Source: Chrysaora quinquecirrha (taxonomy: Eukaryota > Cnidaria > Scyphozoa > Semaeostomeae > Pelagiidae). From it: a DNA stretch of 64,000 nt. The position numbers and the translations under genes are program-made. Positions 11,771 to 23,457 of the stretch are shown here, one piece after another; the first letter of the stretch is position 1; every line of letters begins with the position of its first letter. The notes beneath the pieces were generated by a model that saw only the letters and a program-made list of their open reading frames with translations, was not told the DNA's origin and did no database searches. The stretch spans positions 7,694,377 to 7,758,376 of the forward strand of contig JACTAT010000039.1 in assembly GCA_014526335.1 (NCBI GenBank), given 5' to 3'.

Positions 11771-12759
11771 CACCCATTACGTTTTTGAATAGTTTTGCGA
11801 TATGTACCTTCATAAAACTTAAAACACTGCCAGTGAACTCTCTGTTATTTTCAGAAATTTCAATTACTCAGTACACTTTCTTTTAATAAGAAACCGCTCA
11901 AATAGCAACTAGGGCTGAACTGATCTCTAGCAACTTAAGGGTTCAATTGAATTACTGTAAGCAACTAAAAAGTCATAGAACCAAGCTTAGAAAAAAAAGG
12001 TAACTGAATAACAAGTCAGCTGCCCAGGGGCGTCGTTGTCCCGAGAGCGAGGGAAGGAGGCACATCCACCCTAGACTGAAATGGTAGTCGGTAATTTTGA
12101 ATAAAAAAGATTCCTTGTGGAAATTCAAGAGACCGACAAACTTTTATTCGTTGTGTACAGGGTTTACTTTAGTAGCAGTTGTTTTAATGTTTTTAACTGA
12201 TGGTTTCCTAATGCATTGCAAAAAAAATTGGCAGGGCATTAACCCCATTTCGCAGGGCAGTCATGAATACACCACCCCCCAACCAAAACACTCTAGTTTT
12301 GCCCCTGGTCAATACTGTTAGAACGCATACAGGAGCCTTAGGAGGAGCCTTATTTTGCGGGGAGGGGGGATTAGTTGGTGGATTATTATCAATGCTTATT
12401 ATAATAATTATTATTGCTGCTGTTCTTAATTCGTTTGAGATGCTCTCTTTTCAAACAACTGAAGCCGAATTTTAATAGCGCCTATTTCACGCGGGGCTTT
12501 TAAATTTAACGGGTGTCAGTTTCAGCCAATTTGCCCCTCAGGTTTGCGAGAAACAACGTGCGCTATTGTATGCAAAACTGGTATTGGCTATTGTATGCAA
12601 AAACATTGGAGTTAGTGGGCTTTAGACTTAACACATGTTTGTCAGTTTGTGAAAGCCCGGACTTTCTCCAATTCAATTTCGCAATGATTTGCGCCGAATT
12701 TTAAGGTTTTCTGCAAATACTGCCCGGGTATGGTGGATGGTATGAGTCCATGTAATTAT

Positions 12760-13220
12760 GCATGCTTTTAGACCACTACCGAAAGCTTGTAGTCATTAAG
12801 AACGAATGTAGAGCGTCAATGTTAGTACGTGGCTATGTTCTTTAGACCACCACCGAAGCTTGTAGTCATTAAGAACGAATGTAGAGCGTTAGTACGTAGC
12901 TACGCTCTTTAGACCACCACCGAAGCTTGTAGTCATTAAGAACGAATGTAGAGCGTCAATGTTAGAACGTAGGTACGTTCTTTAGACCACCACCGAAGCT
13001 TGTAGTCATTAAGAACGAATGTAGAGCGTCAATGTTAGTACGTACGCTCTTTAGACCACCACCGAAGCTTGTAGTCATTAAGAACGAATGCAGAGCGTTA
13101 ATGTTAGTACGTAGCTATGTTCTTTAAGCCATTAAGAGCGGATGCAGAGGGCCCATGTCAGTAATCAGTAATGAATGTTCTTCAGAACACCACAGAAGAT
13201 TGAGTCATTAAGAACAAATG
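12760..13220. repeat. ~65-75-bp tandem repeat, about six copies
   Basis: The unit TTTAGACCACCACCGAAGCT then TGTAGTCATTAAGAACGAATG and TAGAGCGTCAATGTTAGTACGT repeats from about 12768 to 13110 with unit lengths varying by loss or gain of a short TACGTAGC stretch. It decays into two diverged units up to about 13220. No coding frame runs through it. Confidence 0.85.
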
Positions 13221-13572
13221 CAAATAGTACAAGACACAAAAACATCAGACTTATCAAAAGCAATCAAGAAATAGTACATTTTCCGCAAATAATTCTACTC
13301 AGCTTATCTTCATTTAACATTTGAAACTAAAACCGAGGCGTTTGCAAGGAAGAACTACTAAAATGAGAATGTTACATCTGTCACCTCGAAGATTTTTGGT
13401 TAACAGTTCACATTTCTTGGTTGTGTCCGTATAATTTAAAGTTGAATCAGTTGCTAATTGGTCGGTGGGGATTCCCTATGCGACTGAAAGTGGCACACCC
13501 CCTGTATAAGTTATCCCTGTAAAACAGAGGTCTAATGGCGAATGTTCGAGTTAATGTATGTTAATTATTACA

Positions 13573-13769
13573 CAGTTGACATCCGCTATCTCGAACTCTT
13601 AAGGTAAACTGAAATTTGTTCGAGATAGCGAATGTTCGAAATAATGGGGTTCGACATAGCGGATGATTTTTCTATACAAACTCTTATACCAAAAAAGGGG
13701 GAAATGGAAAATCGTTCGAGATAGCGAATGTTCGAGATAGCGGGCAGTCGAGATAGCGGATGTCAACTG
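13573..13769. mobile_element. pogo/Tigger-type MITE
   Basis: 197-bp element with terminal inverted repeats CAGTTGACATCCGCTATCTC / GAGATAGCGGATGTCAACTG. The right flank is TA; the left flank is CA, one base from the TA duplication expected of this group. The body is almost entirely reiterated GTTCGAGATAGCGAATG words in both orientations. No coding capacity. A decayed end of the same family lies at about 21795-21853. Confidence 0.8.
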
Positions 13770-13850
13770 TATCATTAAGCATATTCTATGATACTAAAAC
13801 AAGATTAATGAGTAAAAAAGAGAGTTACGAAACAAAACTGTTTACCAAAA

Positions 13851-14778
13851 TTAATAAAACGATACTATTGCAATATTACCAAGTGCATTAACGTTTTGAA
13901 AGTAGTTAGCCATTAAAGTACGCATTTCTTGAACACTTTTTATCTTTGTCCAGCATACCAATGTCCCTTCACTGTTATGTTGATGCGAGTCAAAAAAGAA
14001 AATGCCACCATTTGGGTCTATTGAAAAAAATTGAGCTCCTGCCCTCAACAATATACAGGCAATTAATGTAACGAGCCTCGTTACGGGCACCTTCAACTGC
14101 CCTTTCAAGAGTATTTTCAGCGGATTCGCTTGCAGGAAAGATGTCAAAGATATCTTCAATAACAGGAACAACATCCTCCCGTGACAAGTGATCGCAGACC
14201 TCTTCTACATTGGGTAAAGCAAAATTTTCACCTGCATCATTATATTCATCATATATTCGGTTTCCAGAAGCAATGCTGCTATAGATAAGAGCGATCATTT
14301 TTGATGATAGTTCACTGGTGTCGTCGATCTTGTAAGCAAGTTGCTTAAAAGTATTTGCAAAAGCAAATTAATGAAAATGCAAGCATTGCTTCCGTTGCGG
14401 CCTCTAAATGTTGACTGGGCGACTTCTGCGGGAAACAATGCGAGGTATACTCCTTCTTGTTGATACATTTCTAATCTGGGCAATTCAAAGTTGAGATCTG
14501 AAAGTTGTTCCAAAACGGCAACGGTGTTTTCATCCTGATATTCCTCAAGATCATCAGCCTCATCATCTGAATCTTCCCCATCATCAAGTTCAGGAGAATC
14601 TATGTCATTTTGAGGAAATCAGTCGTATCTTCGCACAAGTTTTAGGTCTTTCATCATTTAAGGAACCAATAAACCAGCGTTGTCCTCTCCTAACTTGTTC
14701 GACACAGTAGCTGATGCCTTGTAGTAAAAGCGATCGTTTTCCTCGACTTACTTCACAACTACTGCACAGCTTCAAAAC
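13851..14778 (-). pseudogene. Cysteine-protease-like domain downstream of KDZ unit, frameshifted
   Basis: The exon begins after a TTTTAG acceptor at 14778 (VLKLCSSCEVSRGKRSLLLQ..) and ends at 13851. Between lies an acidic linker (DDGEDSDDEADDLEEY), then FRGRNGSNACIFINLLL, an acidic middle with ALPNVEEV.., and finally SIDPNGGIFFFDSHQHNS. The Cys in the first motif and the Asp-x-His in DSHQH have the order and spacing of a papain-fold Cys..Asp-His protease, closest in layout to peptidase family C76-like deubiquitinases; that is inference. Reading the whole length needs frame changes near 14650, 14620, 14355 and 14015. The last two fall in T runs, so either assembly indels or pseudogene decay. 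Its position in the same strand and intron series as the KDZ exons suggests it is the C-terminal part of that unit. Confidence 0.5.
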
Positions 14779-15222
14779 CTAAAATAAACGTATTTTAAAC
14801 TATCACAACAATCATATAATGTCTAATAACAACTTACTAAAACGTCTGCTATAAAACAAATAATGACAATTCTGAAAGCAAATACACACAAGGTAAGAAG
14901 AGGAAGTGAACAATTTTGTACGCTTTACCGCAAGTCCGAGAGACTGGAATGATCTATAGGCATTTCGAGGACATTTTAGGAAGTTGTAAAAACTAAGTGC
15001 CAACTCTAATGATACAAAGAGGTAGCTACATAGGGACAAAAACAAAACATAAACGTAACCACAATCTGTGTTTTCACAAAGATGTCTGTTCAGCAATAGA
15101 CTTATTTGGAATTTTGGTAACACTGGGGCTCAGGCAGCTAGAATTCCACAACCTTTTCAGAACTTGACAAATGCTATTATTGGACCAGAAAATTCCAAAT
15201 AAGGCAGTAAAAACAAACTTAC

Positions 15223-18208
15223 CTCTTCTGTTGTTGTCTTCCGACAGAGACACTCACTTTCTGATTCTACAAATAAAAAAAATTCTCATTGCAAAATTGA
15301 AGAACTTAATCCAGAACAAGCTAGGTTGTTGACTCGAAGCTTTCTTGAAAAAAATAGCAACGCTATCGCAATGTCCGAAGGACAATAGTCAGCATCATAA
15401 TCGTCATCAACATCATGGAAATTGTTATCATCATCATTATCTTCATCATCTTCATCATTAAAACATTAAAACAATTCTCATACAATTTCCAAACATCATG
15501 AAAAAGAATAAGTAAAATAGAATAAGACTCAGTAAACAACGAAATCAGAAATGGTATATAACCTTGAAGTGTTTGGATATCTTTTTGAAGCGCTGGAACG
15601 TTTATGTCCATGTAAAACTTCAAATAGCTCTTCATCTCCTCTGCAATTATGACCTTTTCCTCTTGAAGTCGATTTATGCTTATTGCAATGACGAGAACAG
15701 CTTGCTTCAGTTGCGAATTTACTGACAAAGGGAGAAAGGGAAAGTCAACGATCCAGATAATACAAAAAGGCATACATTGCTAGAGCCAAAATTTGAATGA
15801 CACAGTGATATTCTCTAAAATTTCTTTTCCACAGAAAAGTTAGCAATTGGAATTGTGGAACTGTTATAAAATGGTTTGAATGAAATATCAAAGAGCAACC
15901 AGAATAACTGTAATGTAATTTAAGACAAATTCAAAGATTGCACATGCAGTTGTATTTTATTTTACGCGAACAGACCCAAGAAACCATAATTTCATTTTCT
16001 TTTCCTGATAACCATTAGCAAAATACGGACTATAGTACATTTATTCACATTTTGGATATGAAGTTCAGTAACTTAAGTTCGAAGACTATGTGAATAACAA
16101 AATTAGATAATTGATGACCACACCTCCAACGCTTGATGTCTGCTGAATTACCCATGGAAAGTTTCCTTGATTAATTGATGACACGTCAACAACTGGATAG
16201 GCCCGCATTTCCTTGTCATTTGAACCAGTAATATTATCATTGTAATCTTGGGCGAGCTTTCTAAGTTTTTTCTTTTGGCGAGCTACTTTAAGCCGAAGCT
16301 GTCTTCTCTTTTTACAAGTATCTAGAAGGAAAACGAAATAGCCAACAAGAGTTATTTTTAAGACAAACATTAACATGAATGCTACCTGTAGAAATGCTTA
16401 CTATGTTTACTTTACTCATTGAAAAGAGCAATATTTTTTTCAACCTGCATCAAAACCATTCTTCACCAATATGTGGCTCACGTCTTTGGTATAAGTTAGC
16501 AATCTTATTAAACAGAAAAACAACACAATGCAATAACAGATTATCAAGTTGCAAATAGCTCTAAAACAGTCAAGGTAACCTTTTAACTCAAAATGAAATA
16601 AATACCCGTTAGACGTCCTATATTGTTGGAGATGTGCAGATTTGAATAAAATAAAGCTTCAATTTTTTGCTGCTGTGCACATAGGATTTTTTGTCTAAGT
16701 TTCAAAGCCTCGTCTTCAAAACCAGACACAATGCCGCAAGATGTATTTTTTGCAAGGAGCTTTCTGTTGAGAGAAATAAATCTCTCCAGCAGAGTTTCAA
16801 CTGGCTTTGACAAGATTTTCAAATCCAATGACTTCAAAGACAGCTGGGTTAGACTTTGAATATTCAAAACATAATGTCCTTCTTCTGGGAGTTTCTGAAG
16901 GTCTTTCAGCGTCATTATAAGCAGCATATATTCTTCGATGGGCGAAATTTCCAATGACATTAATGCATTTTGAGATACTGCAAAATAGAACAGAATGGCA
17001 TTATGTCACTTAAGTCAGTGAATGATCTCGCATTTCTATTTAAAGCTATAACTCTCTGCAAAAACATATTTCAATTCACTAAACAGTCAAAGGCAAACAA
17101 AAGTCCATGTGATCTTCATCTCCATTGGTTTGCGTTGATACAATGTTGACTTTGATGAAAAGCAGTTTCATTTTTTTTCACTCCTTTGTACTTTACCTGT
17201 ATGACATTTAAAAAACTGATGCTGAAGGTACCGGTTGTTTTAATTTAGAATGGTTAAGTCAGTAAATTAAACCTTGAGCATGAGTTATCGCCGATTTTTT
17301 CCATTCTGCTATTGTTTTTTGGGTGACACACGGGGAAAGACCAGTTGTCTTCCTATTAAATTCTTCTTTTAGAGAATGTAGCTTGGTCTTTACCTAAAAG
17401 TGAGTAAATGCTTATACATTTACACGAGGCTGACAAAGGTATTAATAAATGTCATTATTCTACATTAGAATAAATATACTCTTATGTTTGAGCTCAAGCC
17501 GAGAAAAAGAGAAATAAAATGACAAAAGATTTTAACTTATGATTAACCACCAATACCTTAGTGGTTCTCAAAACATATTACATATTCCAAAAATTCAATA
17601 TATCTCATACAGTTAAGCATAAATAACACATCATCATATAATCATGAATGTATAGATGTATAGATTGTTTTTTACACAAATTATTTAGCTTATAAAGACA
17701 TTCGCAAACAATTATCAAAAAAACAAACCATCATTAAACGCTTTTGCAGACTTTTGCCAGATTTAAAATTTTCGTCTGTTCCAGAACATGGCAAATTCTG
17801 TTATAGATTCTTCACGATCTGTTAGAGAAATCATATAATGTTCTCAAGGCCTATCCATTCAAAGCAACATAAAACGAACATAACTACCGGGACAAGGTTT
17901 TAAGATGGAGCAGCATGTACAAATTATAGATAATCAATTCACATTTTGGAAAATGCTTGTGTCACGAAGGATTTGATCACGATCGACTGCTTTTTTACAC
18001 AAAATTTCTTAGCAACCACTTAAATTCTGCTATATATTTGACTAGAGCCTCATGCAATCTTGTCGGTATCTAATAACACATGCAACTCACATTCCGGTTT
18101 CATGTGCTTTGTTGTGACTCCTGTTCTAGAAAGGTAGCTAAATATCTGCTCATCTTCTTCGCCAATTGTGTAGCCACTTCCTTCCTTCCACATCCCCCCA
18201 TACAAGAC
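15223..18208 (-). pseudogene. KDZ transposase-like gene, N-terminally truncated, multi-exon
   Basis: Seven exons with clean borders, read from high to low coordinates: 18091-18208, about 17740-17818, 17275-17393, 16606-16977, 16124-16321, 15563-15721, 15223-15266. The first has VLYGGMWKEGSGYTIGEEDE then SYLSRTGVTTKHMKPE, the G-x-G-x-x-x-GE...LS....HM-P signature of the C-terminal catalytic region of Kyakuja-Dileera-Zisupton transposases. Later exons follow the family's helical tail in order: W-R-RK, W-K, PIEEYMLLIMTLKDL, RQKKKLRKLAQDYNDN (basic then YN) and LQEEKVIIAEEMKSYLKFY. The upstream catalytic Asp region and CxC zinc domain are missing; a foldback repeat and a duplicated segment lie where they should be. 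The exon at 17818 leaves frame after RRKF. A decayed or misassembled transposon gene is most likely. Confidence 0.6.
15393..15462. repeat. TCA/TCATCT-rich microsatellite
   Basis: Imperfect CATCAT/TCATCATCTT run inside an intron of the KDZ-like gene. Confidence 0.8.
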
Positions 18209-18319
18209 CTTAAAAAAGAAAATTAAGCATAATAAGTAAATTTCATCTACATTAGTTTTGCATTCATAAGGCCTTATATATCGTAAAGTCATATTTCATT
18301 GTAATTGGAGACAAATGTC

Positions 18320-18930
18320 ATTTAAGTCATCAGAAATTAAATGTGGCATTAGATCACCGCATTAAGCAGTAGAAAGTTAAGTTGATTGCCACGCTTGCTT
18401 AAATTGATATTCAGGACGGCCTTGTTCTTCATTCATGTATTACTAAATGTATTTACTAAATGCCTCAAACTTCAGATTCATTTTCAAAGGAAGGTCTTCA
18501 TGTACCACTACATGCACGATGAACATTTCACTATTAGGAAATATGGTTTTTTTCCAAATTTGTTATTTCAACTGAACAAAGAGCTTATAGTAAAGGTTGG
18601 CAATTTAAAACGGCAGAGAAAACAGCTCTAAATTCACCGCGATTTAGCAGCAGGACTGTCACATTATAGTTTTATTGAATTCATCAGGACAGAAATGCCA
18701 TATGAAAGGGAATCAACACCAGTTAATTGGGCATCATAAATTTAGTGGTACACGAAGGCCTACCTTAGAAAATGAATCTGAAGTTGCAGGCATTTTAATA
18801 AATGAAGAACAAGGCCGTCCTGAAGATCAATTTAAGCAAATGTAGCAACCTGTTTGACTTTTACTACTTATTGCGGTGAGCTACTGCCACATTTAATTTC
18901 TGATGACTTAAATAGCGTACGGAATTGCTT
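18320..18930. repeat. Long inverted repeat (foldback), imperfect
   Basis: The left arm (about 18320-18490) includes GTCATCAGAAATTAAATGTGG, GACGGCCTTGTTCTTCATT and CTTCAGATTCATTTTC. The right arm (about 18755-18925) holds the reverse complements in mirrored order: GAAAATGAATCTGAAG, AATGAAGAACAAGGCCGTC and CCACATTTAATTTCTGATGAC. Arms are about 170 bp with roughly 15% mismatch and an inner loop of about 260 bp. It abuts the first surviving KDZ exon. No target duplication was found. Confidence 0.8.
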
Positions 18931-19087
18931 TGAATTCACAATGCAATTAATATAAGTCATGATTGTACTCTGCAAAAAGACTGTTCATTAGAAAAGACAA
19001 AGACGTTATCAGCGATAAAAGATTGGGCATATGCCAAATTTATGGGTGTTGATTCCCTTTAAACTAGTTATAAATTTTTCGTAAAAT

Positions 19088-20368
19088 AAATAAATTTAAG
19101 TTTGAAGAAAGAGACCATAAACATTGAATTTGCAGTTTCCAAATGAAACTGTGAAGTATATGTTTATCATCTGTTTCTTCATGCTCAAATTTCTTACTTT
19201 CTTACTTTAATGGTGAATATTTCCCACTAAGATTGTTCATGGGGCTCCTGATCCCTGTTGCCTTTTTGTGAAAATATTTATCTTTTAGGCGAGCCACAGC
19301 TAGCCACCATTTTGAGAAATTTGGTGCAATACCTCGTAATTTATAAAAGTTAAAACCACTGGAAACCAGCTGAAACCAGCTGAAACCACCTGAAACCAGC
19401 AGCGAAACCAGCTGAAACCAGCCGAAACCAGCCGTTCTCACCTTAGGACAATGAAACTTGTTTACAGGATTCGAGAACTCTTTTTGGGAATGCGACTTAG
19501 CTCGCATAAACAAATCCCGTTCCTCTGAGATATCTCGAGACATCGACAAAGTTATTAATGGAATGGAACATGTGTTCTATTCAAGAGACGTTTTGCTAGT
19601 AAATGAAAGAAACGTATCATTTGTGTCAGAAGAAGAATAACCCTTTCAATCAGCCCGAGTTTTAAAAAAACACCCCTTTAGTTGTATATTAGTGCTCTTG
19701 GTAATTTTCTACAGCTTGCTTATGCTGCAAAATGTGCCATTTCTCTTCAATTCGCTGTATATACTTAATAATCTATTAAGCTTTCATTCTATATCTTCTA
19801 AAAGGTACAACAGAAATTGTTGAGTTGCCAAAATCTAATTGCTCAGATCAATCAGGGAAAAAGTCTAGTAAGTTTGCACTTTCTTCTTCTGTTTTGATGA
19901 TTGGAAATGTTTCCTCTGCTAGATCTAGAAAATGGATCTTAGATCTCACTCTCTTCACTTGACAGGATTTGATTTCTGGCTACCTGACTAGCTCTTCGCT
20001 GCATTATGCATTCAGAAATTAAAATGTATATGTATTCAATAGAACCTGATAATGCATTGATAATTTTGCATGGGAATACAATTTTGATGCCATTTTTAAA
20101 TGAATGTATTTTATTATCTGGAATCGACAGATATTTTAGCATTATTTTTCATTGCATAAGTGATCTTATCTTTAACATCTGTATCTTTACTATTCATTAG
20201 CTTTCTTTGTTGTCACAGGATCATTAGTCAAGAACATAAAGCGAAAACGAAAATGCAGCAACAGCAAAGAAGCTTTTCTTGGGATGTCTGCCTCCCTTTG
20301 CTTCAAGTAGTCAGGAAAAGACAGCTCAACAGAAAACTTTGTGATTGCTTCAAGTAAGTTAACAGAGA
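19088..20368. repeat. Near-identical copy of 4806-6097 ending in a gap
   Basis: This copy contains the same two orphan-gene exons (19805-19868 and 20220-20355 approx.) and introns, in the same orientation, without the rest of the gene. It ends exactly at the N gap. Differences from the first copy are mainly single-base indels in runs (such as GGCCGAG/GGCGAG, TCGGGAGA/TCGAGA, CCCCTCCC/CCTCCC), with very few substitutions. Confidence 0.9.
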
Positions 20369-20868
20369 NNNNNNNNNNNNNNNNNNNNNNNNNNNNNNNN
20401 NNNNNNNNNNNNNNNNNNNNNNNNNNNNNNNNNNNNNNNNNNNNNNNNNNNNNNNNNNNNNNNNNNNNNNNNNNNNNNNNNNNNNNNNNNNNNNNNNNNN
20501 NNNNNNNNNNNNNNNNNNNNNNNNNNNNNNNNNNNNNNNNNNNNNNNNNNNNNNNNNNNNNNNNNNNNNNNNNNNNNNNNNNNNNNNNNNNNNNNNNNNN
20601 NNNNNNNNNNNNNNNNNNNNNNNNNNNNNNNNNNNNNNNNNNNNNNNNNNNNNNNNNNNNNNNNNNNNNNNNNNNNNNNNNNNNNNNNNNNNNNNNNNNN
20701 NNNNNNNNNNNNNNNNNNNNNNNNNNNNNNNNNNNNNNNNNNNNNNNNNNNNNNNNNNNNNNNNNNNNNNNNNNNNNNNNNNNNNNNNNNNNNNNNNNNN
20801 NNNNNNNNNNNNNNNNNNNNNNNNNNNNNNNNNNNNNNNNNNNNNNNNNNNNNNNNNNNNNNNNNNNN
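20369..20868. other. Assembly gap (500 N)
   Basis: 500 N placeholder. The left edge is the end of the duplicated segment; the right edge is unrelated AT-rich sequence with two GAATTTTGGGGT words. Confidence 1.
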
Positions 20869-21523
20869 CTTTATTTACATTTCTTTGTGAATTTTGGGGT
20901 ATACTTTTAAAAATTTTCATAAATTTTGGGGTCAAACTTCTATTACAATAATGGCACACCCCCGTCACTGATCTATTGAAGTTACCCCCCGGACTTGTTT
21001 CCCAGTTTTTTTCAACATGACCATCTATTGCCATTATTACACTCTTTTCGTTTTATAAGAAACCACTTTGTAAGAGCATCGAGGCTAGATTTGCCAAAAA
21101 ATAAGAAAAAAGTAAGAACATGTCCAACCTCAGATGAAAAATAGGAAACAAGAAAATGTGCTTTTTGAAATTTCATCTCGTGTGTCAAATAGAAAATTGC
21201 AAATTTGAAACAGAAATAGAAGTATATAGAAGAAATCAATGAAATAAGAACACCATTAAGAACACTCGAGCCTCAAATTATTCAAAAAATAAAAACATCG
21301 ACCGTCGGTAGAAATTATCTGGTTATTATAAGAAAGAGTGTATTTTCCTGGGTCTTTAAGTCCGAAAAAGGTTGCATACCCTACAAATAGCCTACAATTA
21401 TTCCAAGATCCTCTTCGAGGTATATAATAGTTTGACAATGTTATCGCTCGTATGTTAAATGTTGTATACTATAATGTTATAAGCAAGGAGCAATGTCTCA
21501 GTGAGTGTTACAAGTCGATGTAC

Positions 21524-21759
21524 AAAGCCCTGGCCAAAGGATGCAACATATCCTGCAACACTTGTTAAGTGAAACTGCAAAGGTACCCTGGTACCCGGCC
21601 ACACGATGTGACATCATGTTGCGCGGTGCAACAATTTTGACCGTTTTCAAGCTTCATGTGACATTGGTTTGCGCACTGCAACATGGGTGACAAAACCATG
21701 CAACATCGGGTCAGCAACAAATGTTGGATCCAAATGTTGCGTCGTTTTGGCCAGGGCTT
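21524..21759. mobile_element. MITE with AAGCCCTGGCCAAA ends
   Basis: Ends AAAGCCCTGGCCAAAGGATG and GTCGTTTTGGCCAGGGCTT are inverted copies. The body is rich in ATGTTGCA/TGCAACAT words. Length about 236 bp with no coding capacity. The next stretch to 22365 holds only the pogo relic near 21795-21853 and AT-rich sequence. Confidence 0.75.
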
Positions 21760-22365
21760 AAAGCCTACACTTACCAAGCCAAAGAAGATGGATAAAAGTT
21801 CGAGGTAGCGGGAGTTCGACTTATAAAGCAGTCAACTTATCGAGGTTTAACTGCAAATGCAAGAATAAAACTTGTGTGGGATAGCATTTGACGCCCCCTG
21901 CTGTTATATTTAAGGCTCACTTGCCTTTCCTGAGTCATACATTGCACTACCAATTAAGTATCCATAAATTGCATCATTTCTTATGAAACGCGCGCCTCAA
22001 ATTGACCTGGACCTAAACCAAAAAGCGTGCATTGCGTTAACTAACGCATACGGCAGTTTTGTCCAACCATTTGCATCGCATCATTGTCAAATTTGTTGTA
22101 GATATAGACTTCTGTTTTCCTGGGATTTCACTACCTTTCGCCTTTAATTGAAAATTGTTAATGGAAAACTCTAAGCCCATTCTGTAGAAAATCCAGTTGC
22201 GAATGAAAGAAGAAAGTACAGGGACCACCTGCTTCCAACAGTCCATCTCTTTTAAATAAAATTTGATTTTTAATCATCATCATCACTTATGTCAGTTTGT
22301 CTGTCATGAAATATGACATTGGGTTGGCCTTTTTCACTTTATCACTTTCAATCTGTCATAGAAAT

Positions 22366-23457
22366 TCAGCGTTGGCCTCTTTTCAAAAAATTAAGACATT
22401 TATTTCTAAGCTTTTTTCTTGCTCCAAGAATAATGATCGGATTGAGAATGATATCCAGTAGGGTTAAAGCTGTAGTATACATGACGACCCGTTCATTCAA
22501 TTCATGTGACGAGAAAGCTTCATAGACACGCGATGAAATGAAGGGCAGCCAAGTAATGAAGAAAGCGATTACCAACAGCAGTGTAGAGCATATTACGCTC
22601 CATCTCAAAGATGTGGAGCGGCTTCTGTTTCTCCGAAGGCTGCGAGTCTTATTCTGAGACGAAGCTGTATCTGAGGCTGAGACTGTGATCTGCCTTACTG
22701 CATGTTCTCGCTGATTATTCTGGCGGTTATTGTTGTCATTTTTGTCCATTCTCCTTTCTGAACTTTCGAAATCAAAACTTTCATTTCTTGCTATTGAACC
22801 TTCAAAACGACTGTTTTCCTGACTGATAATTCTGTCTTGTTTTCTAGCTGTTTTGTAAACCTTGACGTTTGTAATAATCATAACAATAGCAGGAATAATG
22901 AAAGTAAACAAGCCACCAAGAACCACATACGATTTATCTGCATCATTCCAAACAACACCACATATGGTGCCTTGCATTCCCAGGTATCCAGTCAGCCCGT
23001 CTATCGATGGCAAAGGCAACACTAATGCAATTGCTACTAACCAAAATGCAGCAATCAGCATTATAATGTTTCTTCTTGACGCATGTTCATTGTAGAAGTA
23101 AGGATACAGAACAGCTATAAACCGGTCGATTGACATTGCAGTTAGTAAAAGTATCTTGAGACTAGATATTGCATAATTACAGAATATGCTCACTTTACAA
23201 GGAATCGCGTATTTATCTTCAAATGTAGCTGGAGGCAACGGGACAATAATACCAGCAATATAGTAAGGTATCTCAAAGATGGAAGCAAGGAAACTCAATA
23301 TTAAGATGTTATACAGATAATAAACAGATGCACTGTCTCTGTAATCTTTTGATTTGTACATAACTACAGGCAGCCATAAATTTGCAAATAAGCCACATAT
23401 TCCTATAATAAAGTAATAGATTGTAATGATTACCCTCTCTGCAAGCAAGAAAACCAT
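22366..23457 (-). CDS. Class A (rhodopsin-like) G-protein-coupled receptor 1
   Basis: Intact single-exon gene, 363 aa, with seven hydrophobic segments. Landmarks: TM1 IIGICGLFANLWLPVV, with the usual GN pair altered to AN; an EIPYY motif in TM2; C87 and C166 placed for the TM3-ECL2 disulfide; DRF at 111-113 instead of DRY, followed by IAVLYPYFY; a basic, Asn/Ser-rich third loop (about 205-285); TM6 FFITWLPF; TM7 ILNPIIILGARKK, where NPxxY has lost its Tyr. It ends in a short basic tail. The N-terminus is very short, with no signal peptide, as in many cnidarian orphan receptors. It acts in the plasma membrane; the ligand is unknown. It is clearly a paralogue of the receptors at 29195-30786 and 59614-61080: all share EIPYY/EVPYY, the LP.P....Y...C segment before TM3 and the YPYFY-like intracellular motif. 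Confidence 0.9.
   Translation of the reverse strand: MVFLLAERVIITIYYFIIGICGLFANLWLPVVMYKSKDYRDSASVYYLYNILILSFLASIFEIPYYIAGIIVPLPPATFEDKYAIPCKVSIFCNYAISSLKILLLTAMSIDRFIAVLYPYFYNEHASRRNIIMLIAAFWLVAIALVLPLPSIDGLTGYLGMQGTICGVVWNDADKSYVVLGGLFTFIIPAIVMIITNVKVYKTARKQDRIISQENSRFEGSIARNESFDFESSERRMDKNDNNNRQNNQREHAVRQITVSASDTASSQNKTRSLRRNRSRSTSLRWSVICSTLLLVIAFFITWLPFISSRVYEAFSSHELNERVVMYTTALTLLDIILNPIIILGARKKLRNKCLNFLKRGQR

Noticed and set aside
12760..13220. Possible CRISPR-like regular repeat
   Set aside because: Units are adjacent and whole-unit homologous with no unique spacers, and the genome is eukaryotic; it is a simple tandem repeat.
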